64,000 nucleotides of DNA from Liolophura sinensis. Taxonomy: Eukaryota > Mollusca > Polyplacophora > Chitonida > Chitonidae. The DNA lies in NCBI RefSeq assembly GCF_032854445.1, contig NC_088301.1, forward strand, positions 48,171,116 through 48,235,115. Direction: 5' to 3'. The notes beneath the pieces are model-generated. The model was given only the letters and a program-made list of their open reading frames with translations. It was not told the DNA's origin and did not search any database. Each line of letters opens with the position of its first letter. The first letter of the stretch is position 1. Both the position numbers and the translations under genes were made by a program. Positions 1-12,841 of this stretch are shown here, piece after piece.

Positions 1-3000
1 GTCTGTTCTGACAGAAACAAAATAGATTGTTACAGGATGGTTGAAATTGTTAATGATGATTGGTGGTACGAAGTGTGCATGAAGTGAGTAGAGTAACTGC
101 GCATGCGTGGAAAGAAAGTGTTTTGACTGTTAAGTATCAAGTGATGTCCTACTCTAGTATTCGCCTTGAACAAGTAATCTTCATTCATATTGTTAAGCCT
201 TTTCAATAGCCTGTTTGTTACTTTGGGTACCGTTGTGTTATATGTGGTGCCTCGGCTCCATAATCCATCATAAAAATTTACCTCTTGTTGCCTTTGTAAA
301 TGTTTGTATAAATTATATCGACATTATAGATTTTATTTTGTATGTAAATAAAACCAGAAGAGAAGAATATTTTATAAGAAATTTAATTCGCGGTCTTTAT
401 GCTGTTCATTTCCTTCCAGTCCTGGGACTAATCTGGTTTGTATTGGTCCCAGAGCCTGGAGGCTGTTATGACTCACTCTCTAGTTATTTTACCGCATTCG
501 GCTGAGAAACTTATCATCTGCGAGAGCAACAGTTAACCTATACTGTGTACGCACAGCGCGCCTGTCATAAAACAGTTAATATTCATGACGCGCATTTGAC
601 CTTTCCATCCGTGCCTAATCAGCACAAGCAAGGGCGAGGAGACAATTCAATGGGAGAACAACACTCAAACTTCCACAGGACGAGGGCGCTGTGAGTCGTG
701 ACGAGGACACGAGCTGTTGTTAGCTGTGTATACTTCATAGGCTAGGTTTGAAGTCTTAGAAAACACAGACCAGGGAAAGTATTAACAATATATAGGGACT
801 ATGTGAAGTATATCGTGGGATGAATAGCGATGGCTGTAAATTTCAAAGAAGGATTATTCCATGACTTTAAGCTATGCCTTGGACGTACGACAATCGCCTG
901 TTTGCGTACAACTTACCTTGTCTTTTTTGAGTGCCTGGAGTAATACATGTTTATATCCGCCATTCATCTTCACGAAGAAGGGAGGTTAATCATTTATATA
1001 TTTAATAATTCATTAAGCGCAGCCATAACAAACAAGTGTGCATAGTGTGACATTACACATATACACATGAAAGAATCAACATCTTGATATCCGGTAAAAC
1101 TAATGACAAATAATAACATGGGCATTTGTGTATATCATTAATTCATCACTGAGATTAGTATGCTACAAACAAAAATGATGGAACGGCAACTTTATTTGCA
1201 CTGCTCAATGAATGATTCGATCAGTCCATACAGGATGTAGGGGTAGATATCGTATATTTTATTACTTTGTTCTGAACCAATTCATCAATGAAATTAAGAT
1301 CAAGAGAATGACATGGGAATTAGAAGCTCCTTTTTATCTAATATATTAAGTTGTTCTTTTATCATAAATTATATCAGTTTTACCTATGTGAAACTGCTGA
1401 CACTCCCTGTTTCCCACCCACGATCGGCCATAAACATTCTTGGAATCGATCATCCCTGGTTGACAATACCGACTTTTCACAGAAAGGTCATGCACGTCTT
1501 GCAACTGGCATTCGATCATGAAAGAATTACTCTGGAAGCGAACTATCTACACACAACCAGGATTTGTTCATTCTGTACCAGTGTCTGCCCACAGCAAGTA
1601 TTTAAATTTCATCAGAATGAATTGCCTTTATAGAAAAACGTAGGTGTAGAAGTAGACCCGTCCTTGGAATTTATTGCCAAGGCTCACATACAATTACACG
1701 GATGACACGCATAAATTTATACATACTCCATGGCCTGCAATTTGGCGCAGTAATATACAGAAATTAATATCCCTGAGAAACCTAATTAGGCTGGGGGTTG
1801 GGTTGTTGTTGAGATATATTGTTTGCATTTAAATTTGATGGCCATTGCAACATAATTATAGGCCAAGATGAAACCTTTACTTAATTTAAACAGGAAATAT
1901 GACTTTAATTGCCTTACCATACCGGTTTCAGTAGATTAATATACTATACCTCTTTGAATAACACAAAGTTAGCAACATAATATTGAGAACAATGATGTTT
2001 GGTAGCGTCAATGATAAAAATAAATAAGTGCGGTTCCGTATAGTGTTTTCCATCTCTTTTATCGTCATGGTTGCACTTAACATCCCTGCATCGATAGTGA
2101 CAGTTTCAATGAGTAAGATGCCACTCTCAACTGCCGCTTCTGTTGTTTCCAAATGATTTTGTTAAAAGGGGAACAAGCTTTCAAGGTAAGCTCTAGGTAT
2201 TTGTAGCCTTGATGATGGAAAGGTAGTTTCAATGGTAAATAGCATGTTCTGGATTGACCAGCTGTACAGCGCAGATGTACGCCTGCTGCAAAGAAAACAT
2301 TTCCATTTGACACCAAGGAGGGGAATAGAAGAGATAAGCTTTTGCGGATGTATGGATTCCTGGTATATTCATATACATGTTATTTTCATAGAGCCAATCA
2401 AGACTGCATTTATGCTCTAGACACACATCATCTAGGCACGGAACGGTAATATACATGAACGTAGGCGACGTTCTCAGAACCCTTCTGGGCTTCTGCGAAA
2501 GCCATTTTCTCCGTGAGCGTTGCGAGTGCGAGAGTGTGGAACAAGCTGATTGATACCTGACTGCATGATAGCTTCCATGAAGTGGGCATACATCAACCGC
2601 TCTTGACTGGCTGTACTTGAATAATGAAATACACCCCATGGACTAAAGCCAACCAACCTCAAACTGAACTGAGGTGGATCGAGCAGACAGCGAGAGAAGT
2701 GCAGAGGCGTTTATGATTATCCGACACCCATTGATCAATTACTCCTCTAAGATGGTCGGAGTGATTTTTATCGGCAATCGATATCTTCAAGGCTTCAGTT
2801 TAACGATGTAGGTTATAAGAGTCGGTGTTCTACTTCACTGTGCCAGTCGGGTGCTACTCAGATACCGTCGCCCATGCAAGTAATCCATTTCACAACGCCC
2901 ACGTTTTCCGCGTGGGCTGAAAGAACGAGCGTTCACCTACTAAATTGTATGTGTTGTGTGGGCCTGACACACTCGGGCGTATCTGTATTACCACGGGCTT

Positions 3001-3242
3001 ACTCTTTATCTTGTACCTCGCAACGGACGAAACAAATTCAACTCATAGATATAAACTCCCAATCAGTGTTTTTGCAAGAAAATGGGTTCCATAAATGACC
3101 CCCATGTGCCGTCTCTTGAGTGTCTTATTGAAAAACGTTGGTGCCAACTGTGAAGTCTCAGTGATTGTTGCTATGATTTCAGCAGCATGCTCATCTTATG
3201 TCTACAGAGTACATATGAATATAATAAAATACTTAAAGCACA
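1..3242. other. Unrecognised non-coding stretch
   Basis: I see no exon, RNA gene or repeat I can name here. Two open frames on the plus strand (215-505, 96 codons; 1,313-1,633, 106 codons) have no recognisable motif and no splice context I would trust. They are compatible with chance in AT-rich DNA. Confidence 0.4.
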
Positions 3243-3350
3243 GTGTGAAAACAGAGCAGCATCAGACAGTGTGATAATTGGCAAATGGTCACACGTAACG
3301 GGTGAAATAGAACCTCTTGTCAATTTATCCCAGGGTTTTACTCCAGCGGT
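3243..3350 (+). repeat. Interspersed repeat family A, 5' half
   Basis: This is the first half of a dispersed repeat found at least eight times in the window. The diagnostic segment reads GTGTGATAATTGGCAAATGG and is followed by TCACACGTAAC, GGGTGAAATAGA and CCTCTTGTCAATTTA. It aligns with the longer copy at 15,492-15,770 and with the one at 46,076-46,285. The 3' half (the AGTGATGTTAA part) is missing. The class of the family is unknown: I see no clear tRNA boxes, reverse transcriptase or terminal inverted repeats. Confidence 0.75.
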
Positions 3351-4514
3351 TCACCGCACCTCGTCGGCTTCCAGGCAAACTTTCTGATGTAATTTCAGTC
3401 CTCTCGGCAGCTTTATCAACAGGGGTTGATTTCTACAATGTGACCTCATTGATCAAGAGCTAGTGGTCTTAAAAAGGCATTCATAACGCACTTCCATTGA
3501 GGCTTCAATCTGGAAAAATGATCGATGCTATAACTGCATGCACGTTTCACTTCAGGGGTTTTGGGAACGGAACAAACAGACTAGACATTCATAAAGCAAT
3601 CGTTCAAATAAATTCCACTCTGCAAAATTTTGATAAAAAAAAGATCAAAAAGATCTAAAACGGTAAATAAGATATAACAGCAAGAATGAGGGTACTAAAG
3701 AACACCTAAGCATTATCATGATGTCATAAACATAATACAAACATCATCAAAATCGTGGTTTCTATGTTCGTGTGAACGACAACACTTCCGTGTTGAGAAT
3801 GAGCTCTTGGGTGGTCCATCGGACATACTCAGTAAATCGGTCATCTAATTAATTGTCCAAGGATGGGGCCCTTAAAGATAAAATTGTCACTTACTTTTCA
3901 CTAAATGGGTGTGCTTCAGGTCGTAACGTTTGTATATATGGAGAAAATGACAGAGGAGTGCTAGATTCACCTTTTAGGAGAAGAAGGACTGAATTAAGGA
4001 ATCGCCAAAACAACGGATTCTCAAAATGCACCACCGCGAGAAGACAGTGTTGATGGATTTGACACTAGCAAAAGCACGAGGTCATACAGACATATAGTGT
4101 TGAGCACTGGTATGATGTTTGGAGTTGTAGTTAGCAAAAATGGCAAGCCATCGTCCATGAGAGAGAACCTTTACCTTGTAGAATATGAGAAAACAGATAA
4201 TCGATTACACGGAAACATTTTCAGATTTTGATGAAAACGCTGAAAACATAATTGGAATGTTTAAATCGTTGAAATGTTTTGCGTGGAAATCCAGTAAGAC
4301 GCTGCGATTCAGGTGGTGTTGTAGGATTGCACAATATACTACTTAGATACTGTGCCTGTGGAAAACAAGATAACATTGGGTCTGAATATCGTTTGTGAAA
4401 GTTGGCAAAGCATCATATTACATGTTATTCATTAATCCTAACATTGGATATATGGGTAATAGAAGACGACAATAGCCGTGTTGGCTAACGTGAAATATCT
4501 CAAATGGGCTTCAT
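3351..4514. other. Unrecognised non-coding stretch
   Basis: No gene or named repeat was seen. The open frame at 3,853-4,053 has no recognisable domain. Confidence 0.35.
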
Positions 4515-4640
4515 TTGACGACTAATAATTTGCAATTAACATCACTGCATTTTTTAAAAAGTCTGCTTAAGCGACGCATTTTGGTGCTTTTTATACATTT
4601 ATATGAACAGTTAAAATAAAACCCTAACTGAGGTAAACTG
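4515..4640 (-). repeat. Interspersed repeat family A, 3' half
   Basis: Reverse-complement copy of the 3' part of family A. Read on the minus strand it contains TTTACCTCAGTTAGGGTTTT, then a CTGTTCATATAAATG block, then AAAAAATGCAGTGATGTTAA and TTATTAGTCGTC. The same blocks occur in the same order at 15,560-15,720 and, inverted, at 44,820-44,975. The 60-codon open frame across it (4,511-4,693) is best read as repeat sequence. Confidence 0.75.
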
Positions 4641-5649
4641 CTCCGGCTTTTCTCTCTTAATATATGTATCAGATATTTATGTTGGTTGAACATATGAGAC
4701 TTGTCAGTTGATTAAGTAATATTCTGTGTTGGTCATATAAATACTAAAAGAAGTAGCAGAGTTGAACTCGGTGACATCAAACACAGATATCGTACTGTTC
4801 TACCGTTTATAACCAAATACATGTACCTATTCACATGGTCTGAAGCTCATGTCAAGATGCATGAGAATCCAGCTCCGGGGGCCATTTACATACATGTACG
4901 AGTCTGCGCACACCCAGCCATCGATGTGTGTATTAACCCCTTCCAGCGTTGGCATGCAAATAGGTGGACAGTAGATTGTGTACAAGGCCGTACACACGCC
5001 TCTCCCTTACATGTTTGACAGAATCTTTCTGGTACTTTCTCTCCAGTTTAATGTTCAACTTAACTGGTGACGTCATTGTTTTTGTCTTTTTATTTCTGTT
5101 TTACTGACATTAGTCACACATGTGGGATTTCAAACGTGCCTGTAGCCAGTCAAATGAAGGTCATACGTTAGAAGTTGTCTTGGGTCGAGGAATTCTGACT
5201 ACGCGTAACTGCTGGGCAAGGATCGAGCTCCATCCCTGATAGATTTGTACCTGAATTACATTTCTTGTTTATTCAGTATTAAAATGCACTGTAATATATT
5301 CCACGTAAGTAAGATACTCCATCGACTAAACACTGAACAACCATGCAAATCACAATCACTATACACAGCTGTTAAGTATACACATTTTATTGATGATGTA
5401 ATTTATACTAGGAATGAAACTATGTGAATTTGAATTTGGAAACTATTCTTTTTTGGTTTATGGCTTGATTTTTTATGTTTAAACGTGTCATATTTAGCTC
5501 ACAACCAAATGCACAGAATAAACGGGATAATATTTCATAAATCTGGTGGTATATTGTAAGTCTTATGACACAACGAGTCATTCATATATTTACTTCGATC
5601 TTGGTGGATTTTAGACAATTAGTAATTAGGTCCATCTTCGAGATGATGG
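4641..5649. other. Unrecognised non-coding stretch
   Basis: Nothing recognisable was found. The short open frames at 4,821-5,018 and 5,245-5,427 have no motif. Confidence 0.35.
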
Positions 5650-7820
5650 TTCCATTGCAAACGTCACTACACACTCTTGTACTGAACGCCCAGTAGTGAA
5701 GCGTCACCACATAGTCGTGTAATGCAGGCCCAATAGTAAAGATTCATCACATCGTCATGTAATGCTGGCCGAATGGCGAAGCCTCACCACATCGCCATGA
5801 GATGCAGGCCCATTAGTGAAGCGTACCCACATCGTCATGTAATCAAGGCCCAATAGTGAAGCTTGACTACATCGTCTTGTACTAAACATTATAGAGAAGC
5901 ACCACCACATCATCTTGTAATGAAAACTTGACCATATCGGCTTGCAATGAAGGCCCAAAAGTGAGGCGTCATCACATCGTCTTGTAATGAAGGCCGAATA
6001 CTCAAAGCTCAACACTTCAGCATGTCATGGAAACCCAACAGTGAAACGTCACCACATCGTTTTATAATGAAGGCCAAATAGTAAAGCGTCACCATGCCGT
6101 TTTGTAATGAACGTCATATAGTAAAGCTTGACCACATCGTCTTGCAATGAAGGCCCAATAGTGAAGCTTCACTACATCGTCTTGTAATGAAGACCCAATA
6201 GTGAGGCGTCATCACATTGTTTTATAGTGAAAGCCAATTAGTGAACCTTCACCACATCGTCTTGTAATGAAAATCAATAGTTAAACATCTCGACATCGTC
6301 TTGTAATGAAAATCAACACTCAAACATCTCCACATCGTCTTGTAATGAAAATCAATACTCAAACATCTCCACATCGTCTTGTAATGAAAATCAATACTCA
6401 AACATCTCCACATCGTCTTGTAATGAAAATCAATACTCAAACATCTCCACATCGTCTTGTAATGAAAATCAATACTCAAACATTTCCACATCGTCCTGTA
6501 ATGAAAACTCAACAGTCAAACGTCACCATATCGGCTTGTAATGAAGGCCCAATGTTGAAACTTAACCACATCGTCTTGTAATGAACGTCCAGTAGTGAAG
6601 CTTGACCATTTCGTCTTGCAATGAAGGCCCAATAGTGAAACTTCACTACATCGTCTTGTAATGAAGACCCAATAGTGAGGCGTCATCACATTGTCTTGTA
6701 ATGAAGACCCAGTATTCAAAGCTCAACACCTTGGCATGTAATGAAAACACAATAGTCAAAGGTCACCACATCGTTTGGTAATGAAGGCCCAATAGTAAAG
6801 CGTCATCACACTGTCTTGTAATGAAGGCCCAATAGTGAAGCGTCACCACATCGTCATGAAATGAAGGCCTAATAGTGAAGCGTCACCACACGGTCTTGTA
6901 ATGAAAACCCAAACTTGTACAGGTGATAATCAAGTTTCAAACGTCAGCACATCGTCTTGTAATCAGTGCTTAGTAGTAAAACGTCATAACACATCGTTTT
7001 TAATGAAGGCCTAATAGTGAAGCGTCATCACACCGTCTTGTAATGAAATTCAATTCTCAAACATCTCCACATCGTCTTGTAATGAAAACTCAATAGTCAA
7101 ACTTCACCACATCGTCATGTAATGAAGGCATAATAGTGAAGAGTCATCACACGGTCTTGTAATGAAAACCCAATAATCGAACGTCATCACATCGTCTTGT
7201 AATCAATGCCTAGTAGTTAAACGTCATCACGCCGTCGTGTAATAAAGGCCCAATAGTCAAACGTCACCACATCGTCTTGTAATGAAAGCCCAATAGTGAA
7301 GCTTGACCACATTGTCTTGTAATGAAGGCCCAATAGTGAAGCTTGACCACATTGTCTTGTAATGAAGACCCAATAATCAAAGCTCAACACTTCGGCATGT
7401 AATGGAACCCAATAGTCAAACGTCACCACATCGTCTTGTAATGAAGGCCCAATAGTGAAGCGTCACCACATCGTCTCGTAATGAAGGCCCAATAGGGAAG
7501 CTTCACCATATCGTCTTGTAATGAAGGCCCAGCAGTGAAGCTTCACCACATCGTCTTGTAATGAAGGCCAAATAGTGAAGGGTCATGTAATGCAGGCCCA
7601 ATAGTCAAACATTACCACATCGTCAGGAAATGAAGGCCCAACAGTGAAGCTTGACCACATAGTCTTGTATTTAGGGCCCAGTAGTGAAGCTTGACCACAT
7701 CGTCTTGTAATGAAGACCCAACAGTAAAGCGTCATCACACTATCTTGAAATGAAGGCCCAATAGTGAACCGTCACCATGCCGTTTTGTAATGAAAACCTA
7801 GTCAAACGTCAGCACATAAT
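5650..7820. repeat. 39/40-bp minisatellite array, about 54 units
   Basis: Tandem array with a 40-bp unit that begins AATGAAGGCCCAATAGTGAA and continues GCGTCACCACATCGTCTTGT. Units vary by substitutions (GCGTCACC, GCTTGACC, CGTCATCA variants) and small indels. Between about 6,266 and 6,500 six nearly identical 39-bp units lie side by side. Their length is 13 codons, so both strands stay open there (6,306-6,581 plus; 6,249-6,512 minus). The predicted peptides are simply 13-residue repeats and I do not call a gene. Higher-order alternation of unit variants is visible by eye between about 7,200 and 7,560. Confidence 0.95.
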
Positions 7821-7911
7821 GGTCGTCCTGGTACAAATTACACATTGCCACGTGCGTAATGAGTATATCTGTTGACGGTAAGGGAAGATTAGAGGAGATT
7901 TGATGATACTT

Positions 7912-8170
7912 AAAAGGTGCACGAGTTGAATATTGATATCACTTAAATGCCCAGAACATACATTGCGTCTTTCCAGCATCATTGAAAACTAATTGTCTGC
8001 TTCTCTTTTGCATGATTTCGTCCTAATTTCGTACTTTAATACACTTTCTTAGTTCTTTGGTGGTATGTCTTTACACGTCATTTTAAGAATTGACCTTCCG
8101 ATTATTGACCGTCCATTTATGGCTACGGCAGGTATACGAATGTATGTTTCAACGCACAGATTAAGAAACC
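7912..8170 (+). repeat. Interspersed repeat family B, copy 1 (degenerate)
   Basis: This aligns with 48,436-48,690 and, inverted, with 47,770-48,000. Shared blocks include GCGTCTTTCCA, CATCATTGAAA, a TTTCGTCCTA/TTTCGTACTTTA segment, and AGGTATACGAATG near the end. The intact minus-strand copy encodes a short hydrophobic peptide; this copy carries indels and has no open frame of comparable length. It abuts the minisatellite, and a stray half unit of that array lies just beyond it at about 8,218-8,250. Confidence 0.7.
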
Positions 8171-8254
8171 CTTTAGGTATGCAACTTTACGACATCATCT
8201 AGTAAGATGGTAAAATTGGCCAACGTCATGACATCGTCTTGTAATGATCGGCCT

Positions 8255-10769
8255 ATCTCCTCGTTAGGCCTATTTTCCTTTTGTCCCACATCACAGCATT
8301 GTCATCGTGCTGTTGAACAAACTTGTGTTGTCTTGCTTAAATGGGTTTTGTTTTCGAACAAAGAAGCATTCCCCAAAATTCCTACCTTTGGAAATCATGT
8401 GATGCCAGTAGCATACCATGTGCGGTCGTACTATTATGTTCTTTGTTGCCTTACATGAAATGTCTGGAATTATTATCTTCCTTATAATTGGATACCTTAT
8501 TATACTCAAAATAATGGAGACGTAATTTGTTGCAGAAGCACAAGTTGAGAGGAATCGGTGTCTAGGTTTGTTAAGCATGACAGCATAAACGTTTCCTTTG
8601 TTGCGATGGTATGGACCACGGTAGAGGCCTGAGATGTCCTGTGTTGTCTCCTGCCTGTAAGACCTGTTGAGGATAGGCTCGCTGTCCTTTACGCATATAC
8701 TACACATAGATTCTCTCGACGGCCACACTCTGTTCACGTGGACCTAATCCGATACGACCAGTGTTAAATGGGTAGATAAATACCGCGATGCCTTTCAAAT
8801 GTATGCACACGGTTATGAAAGGTCAGGCAGAGCCCAGGTCGCTTACAGGAAAGTCCATCACATCATGCACCGCTATACTGTATAGATGAGCTATGTAGAG
8901 CACACTGACAAAGTGAAAATAAGGCCAAGTAATAGGCCCATAGCTGTAGTACAGTTACAACATACCAAAGAGTATACTTATATTACAGTCCGAGACCTAT
9001 GGGCTGTAGAATACAACGCCTTTCGTGAAAATAAAGTTATTTCTTAGCTAGGCTTGAAATCGACTGTATGGAATTCCGTAATGAAAAAAACATTTTCAAA
9101 TAGGTAACCACAAATAGGTTATGAAGACGTGCGTAGTGTTTTGTTACATGACATCAAATGACGCAGAAAATGTGTCTTTTGTAAATGCTTTCGAATAACT
9201 CTATATACACCATACTTGGGGACGGATATACGCATGACTGGCTCTTGTGTGTTTCAATATCCAGGTTTTGGCGTAACACAAGCAATTCACCCTATGTTGG
9301 CTGTAGTTCAGCATTAGACTTGTTGAGACTACATTAGGCCGGTTGTTCAAGTTACTGGAGCGAAGAGATGTGCATTGAGATCATATATACATATAGATAT
9401 ATGTATATAAATATATAAGGCATGTGATGTGGACAGAGAGCCTCTTTATAAATAGATAAATAAATAACAGCCTTCAACCCACACAATGTTTGGAATCCTG
9501 TGTTGTTCAGGTTTTGTTACCACATGTTAACTTGATTGCCAATAATCCTTTAAACTTGTTTGCGACATCATATAGGGAGCGTCCACTAATACAAAATCCC
9601 CATTTAACTACTACTATCGATATAATTAGGTTGGTGTGTATACGCTACTAGTGAATAAGGGTGTGTGTTCCGTTGTTTGTTCATTTCAGTTTTTATTCAT
9701 GCTTCCTGTTGGACAACGGCATATAAACAGATAATGTTTTCCCCCACATAATTTGCTACGATCTCTATCGTTGTTCTAAATCACTGTCATCTATTACCAT
9801 GAGACGTATTTGTTTGTTCAATCAGGGTTTAAATCACGTTATATCATACAATACCGGTGAAAAAATTCTATGTTTATCCATGAGACTCAATGAATGTGTT
9901 ACTAGAAATCGTTTTGTAGTCGCTAGGCTGTACAGTATTCATACTATTTCTCAGATAATACGTGACTAATGCTGCCAGTCATGGAGTTAAATTGGTGGGC
10001 TGCAATGTCTTTCTATTAATGTGTCGCCTACCCTCAGCTATCAGTAATATCCTTTATGGTCACTACACAAATTCCCCTGCGTCAGTGACATATATAAGAC
10101 CATACGCTCCACACATCGATATGCTGTACGTCACTATCACTGTCAAGAAACTAAAGTTACGATACGTTTTATAGCCGACAAGTTTAATGAACTATGTTAA
10201 TGAACTGTTTATGTTCGCATACTGAGCTTTCAACTCTTTATAAAGGGAACACAAACAAATATGATGATTCTTGGTTCGTCGTCCGTCATTGCGCTAGTAG
10301 ACAGCCAAGGACCATTGAAATTGTCATTTAATAGTGAAATTGGTGGAAACCTGCGCATGCACAGGAGCTAGTTTGGTCGTTCATTATGAGAAGTCGTCAT
10401 ATGACTGCTGTGTACAATAATATAACTCCTGTGGGATTTCCCCCCTTCTCGTTAAACACAAAAGGGTGGATGTGCAGCCAATGGATCACAACTGCTGTGT
10501 GTAATCAATGCCTCGGCTGGGTTACACGCCATTTGAGCAGATTGTAACCACAGGCAAAGTGAGTTGTACATACAGATGTACAGAGGCAGCCTTCCGTGTC
10601 ACCGTCGGACAGGACCTATAAATAGTCAACCCAAGGCGAAAAATTCCGCTGCAAGGGAAATTCCGCCTGTTTTGGTTTCTCATTCTCAATTTGTTAGTAC
10701 TAACAAATGGTCTTATTGTATGCAAACGATTTGTCATACTTTGAAACATTAGTCGCACTATGAGCTAGT
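8255..10769. other. Unrecognised non-coding stretch
   Basis: No supported gene was found. The longest open frame is 8,291-8,737 on the minus strand (148 codons). It has no domain I recognise, so I do not annotate it as a gene. Small AT-rich runs occur near 9,380-9,420. Confidence 0.35.
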
Positions 10770-11235
10770 TGATTCAGAGTGAACCAGTTGTACAACGAAC
10801 TACAGGTATTGTGTGTGAACCAAAGACTTGTCTAACTATGAACCAGTTGTCTTCTTTAAACCACGTAGTGGTACAATCTGTAGCTGTCTTACCGTTAACC
10901 ATTCATCTCAACTTGAAAGCATTTAATAGTGTTATCGTGCACAGGTTCATGTCTTATTACGGGCCATTTGCCATATTCTGAACCAAATGGTTTACTCTGA
11001 ACCTTACATGTCTTACTTTCAGCCACTTGTCTCGATCTAGTTGTTTTACTTTTTAAACCAACTGGAACCAGAGCTGTCTTACTGAGAGCAAGCTGTTCTA
11101 CATTCAACCAGTTATCTCCTATGAACCATGCAGTTGTATTATTGTGAGTAAGATGTTTTGCCGTGAATCAGTTGTCTTATTTTGAACAATTTGTCTTGAA
11201 CAGTTGGAATGTCTTATTGTGAATCCATTATCTTA
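10770..11235. repeat. Decayed 19-bp minisatellite
   Basis: Degenerate tandem repeat with a unit close to GTCTTACTNTGAACCAGTT. The best run is 11,090-11,235, where successive blocks such as GTTTTGCCGTGAATCAGTT, GTCTTATTTTGAACAATTT and GTCTTATTGTGAATCCATT are all 19 bp. Earlier units are more diverged and contain indels. I estimate roughly two dozen units. Open frames across it (10,769-10,981 plus; 10,895-11,107 minus) are repeat-derived. Confidence 0.75.
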
Positions 11236-11316
11236 CTTTGTCAAGAAATCTTTTTTTTGTTTTCATTTGACACCAAGTGTCTTAGTATTATTCAGTCTCC
11301 CTTTGAAAATAAAAAA

Positions 11317-11408
11317 TGTGTTTATTTATTTATTCATTTTGACTGTTTACGGCACACTCAAGAATATTTCACTTACACATACGGCGGCCAAAATTATGGT
11401 TGGGGGAT
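11317..11408 (-). repeat. V-SINE-like 3' fragment
   Basis: The reverse complement matches the 3' end of the complete SINE at 58,272-58,533: a CCATAATTTTGGCCGCCG-like block, then AAGTGAAATATTCTTGAG, then TGCCGTAAAC and an AAATAAATAAA tail. Only the last 90 bp or so remain. Confidence 0.65.
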
Positions 11409-12785
11409 TTTTTTTCCTAAATGCACTGTTTCCATATATTTACATACGATAGACAACATAAATGGTCGACTTCAGCAGTCTTCAGCAGATGTTTTCCAAG
11501 GTGTTTAGGGAACAGTTTATCCAAAGATGTCTGCATGTGTAGCACCATATTAGTCTTTCGATTAACACTTCAGGCGGCGCGTTGATTTCACCAGTTCACA
11601 TTTTTGAAGGCTAATGATCAAGATAGCAGTCGGCGACATGTTCAGCTGGACTCCCTCATTTTCCTTCCTTACGCAAGCATAATGGAATCAAGTTTCCGTA
11701 AGACTATCCTAGTATTCTTTATGCATATACTCTTATTTCGTCCGCCAACTGTCACAAAATGTATAGCTAGTCTGACCTGTTAGTCCTCCGATGTGTGCTT
11801 AATCAAATGTTACATCTGAATAAAAAAAATGCTAAATTTTTCGGTAAAACAAAATGCAAAATTTTCGATAAATAAATGTACACTTGCACGTTTTGATCGA
11901 AAAGGTGTAACTGGATATAACATCTGTCATGCGTCTTTTACTGTCAAACGTAAATTTGTGACTCGGAAACTGAACTCAAACTTTTTCTTTACATCGAGCT
12001 GAGAATAATATGTTTTAGTAGTTCCAGCATCGGGGATGAATAAGTTTTCATTTGTTACGTACGTGTATAAATAAACCTCCTACATTAAGGTTTGATCAGT
12101 TAAGTCTCAAGAAAGTACAGAACAGAAAATTCATCCTGTAAGAGACAATAGAATATAACATAATGACATAAGAATAGCCGAAGTCTCCATTCAGCCTTAT
12201 ATATACAGGTCTACCTAAAATACAAACGTCAGTGTTTTCTTGGCATGACGTTTCATTCACTGCATGTCTATGGTATGGGGATGAATAGACAGCAAATCAA
12301 CCATGAAATCTGAGACGAGAGGGTATTGAAGTGTATAATTATACCCGATATAGCAATGGCTATAGATAGCTGAGTTGTGACTTTAATACCGGATATGAAT
12401 TACTTATTTTCTCGGACCGGGTCCACGTAGCAGGTGTGTACGTTGATTCATTTAGTCAGTCGGTTATAAGACTTTATTCATGGCCAGGAGAATGGACAGT
12501 ATGTAATAAAAGAAAGTCATGTGTGTATAGACATATCATTACATACATATATACACCCGATCTGCCTCACCTATATAGTTAGCATGCCCCATGAACACAT
12601 ATATTTATGGAACTGATACGTTTTCTTCTTCTTAAAAAAAAAACAAATTCTTAAACGAGGCATAGACTTATCTGTGAATGGCTAAATACACCGTGTTGAA
12701 ACCATGCTTTTTGAGAAAGAGTCTACGTATAGTATTGACTTTACGAAACTTGAATTAGAGATCTTTAGATAGAAGTCACAACGTC
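11409..12785. other. Unrecognised non-coding stretch
   Basis: No supported gene or repeat was seen. Confidence 0.35.
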
Positions 12786-12841
12786 AACTTGTAACTTCAA
12801 ACTAGCATAGGTAAACTAATTGTAGTTTGAAGTTACAAGTT
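12786..12841. repeat. Perfect 19-bp inverted repeat
   Basis: The arms AACTTGTAACTTCAAACTA (12,786-12,804) and TAGTTTGAAGTTACAAGTT (12,823-12,841) are exact reverse complements around an 18-bp spacer. A further AACTTGTAAC follows at 12,851-12,860. It may be the core of a short TIR element or an RNA hairpin. Confidence 0.85.

Noticed and set aside
5650-7820. CRISPR-like array of regular repeats
   Set aside because: Units are contiguous with no unique spacers, the context is eukaryotic and no cas genes are present. It is a minisatellite.
8291-8737. 148-codon minus-strand frame as a gene
   Set aside because: No recognisable motif and no supporting neighbour or splice signals that I could confirm.
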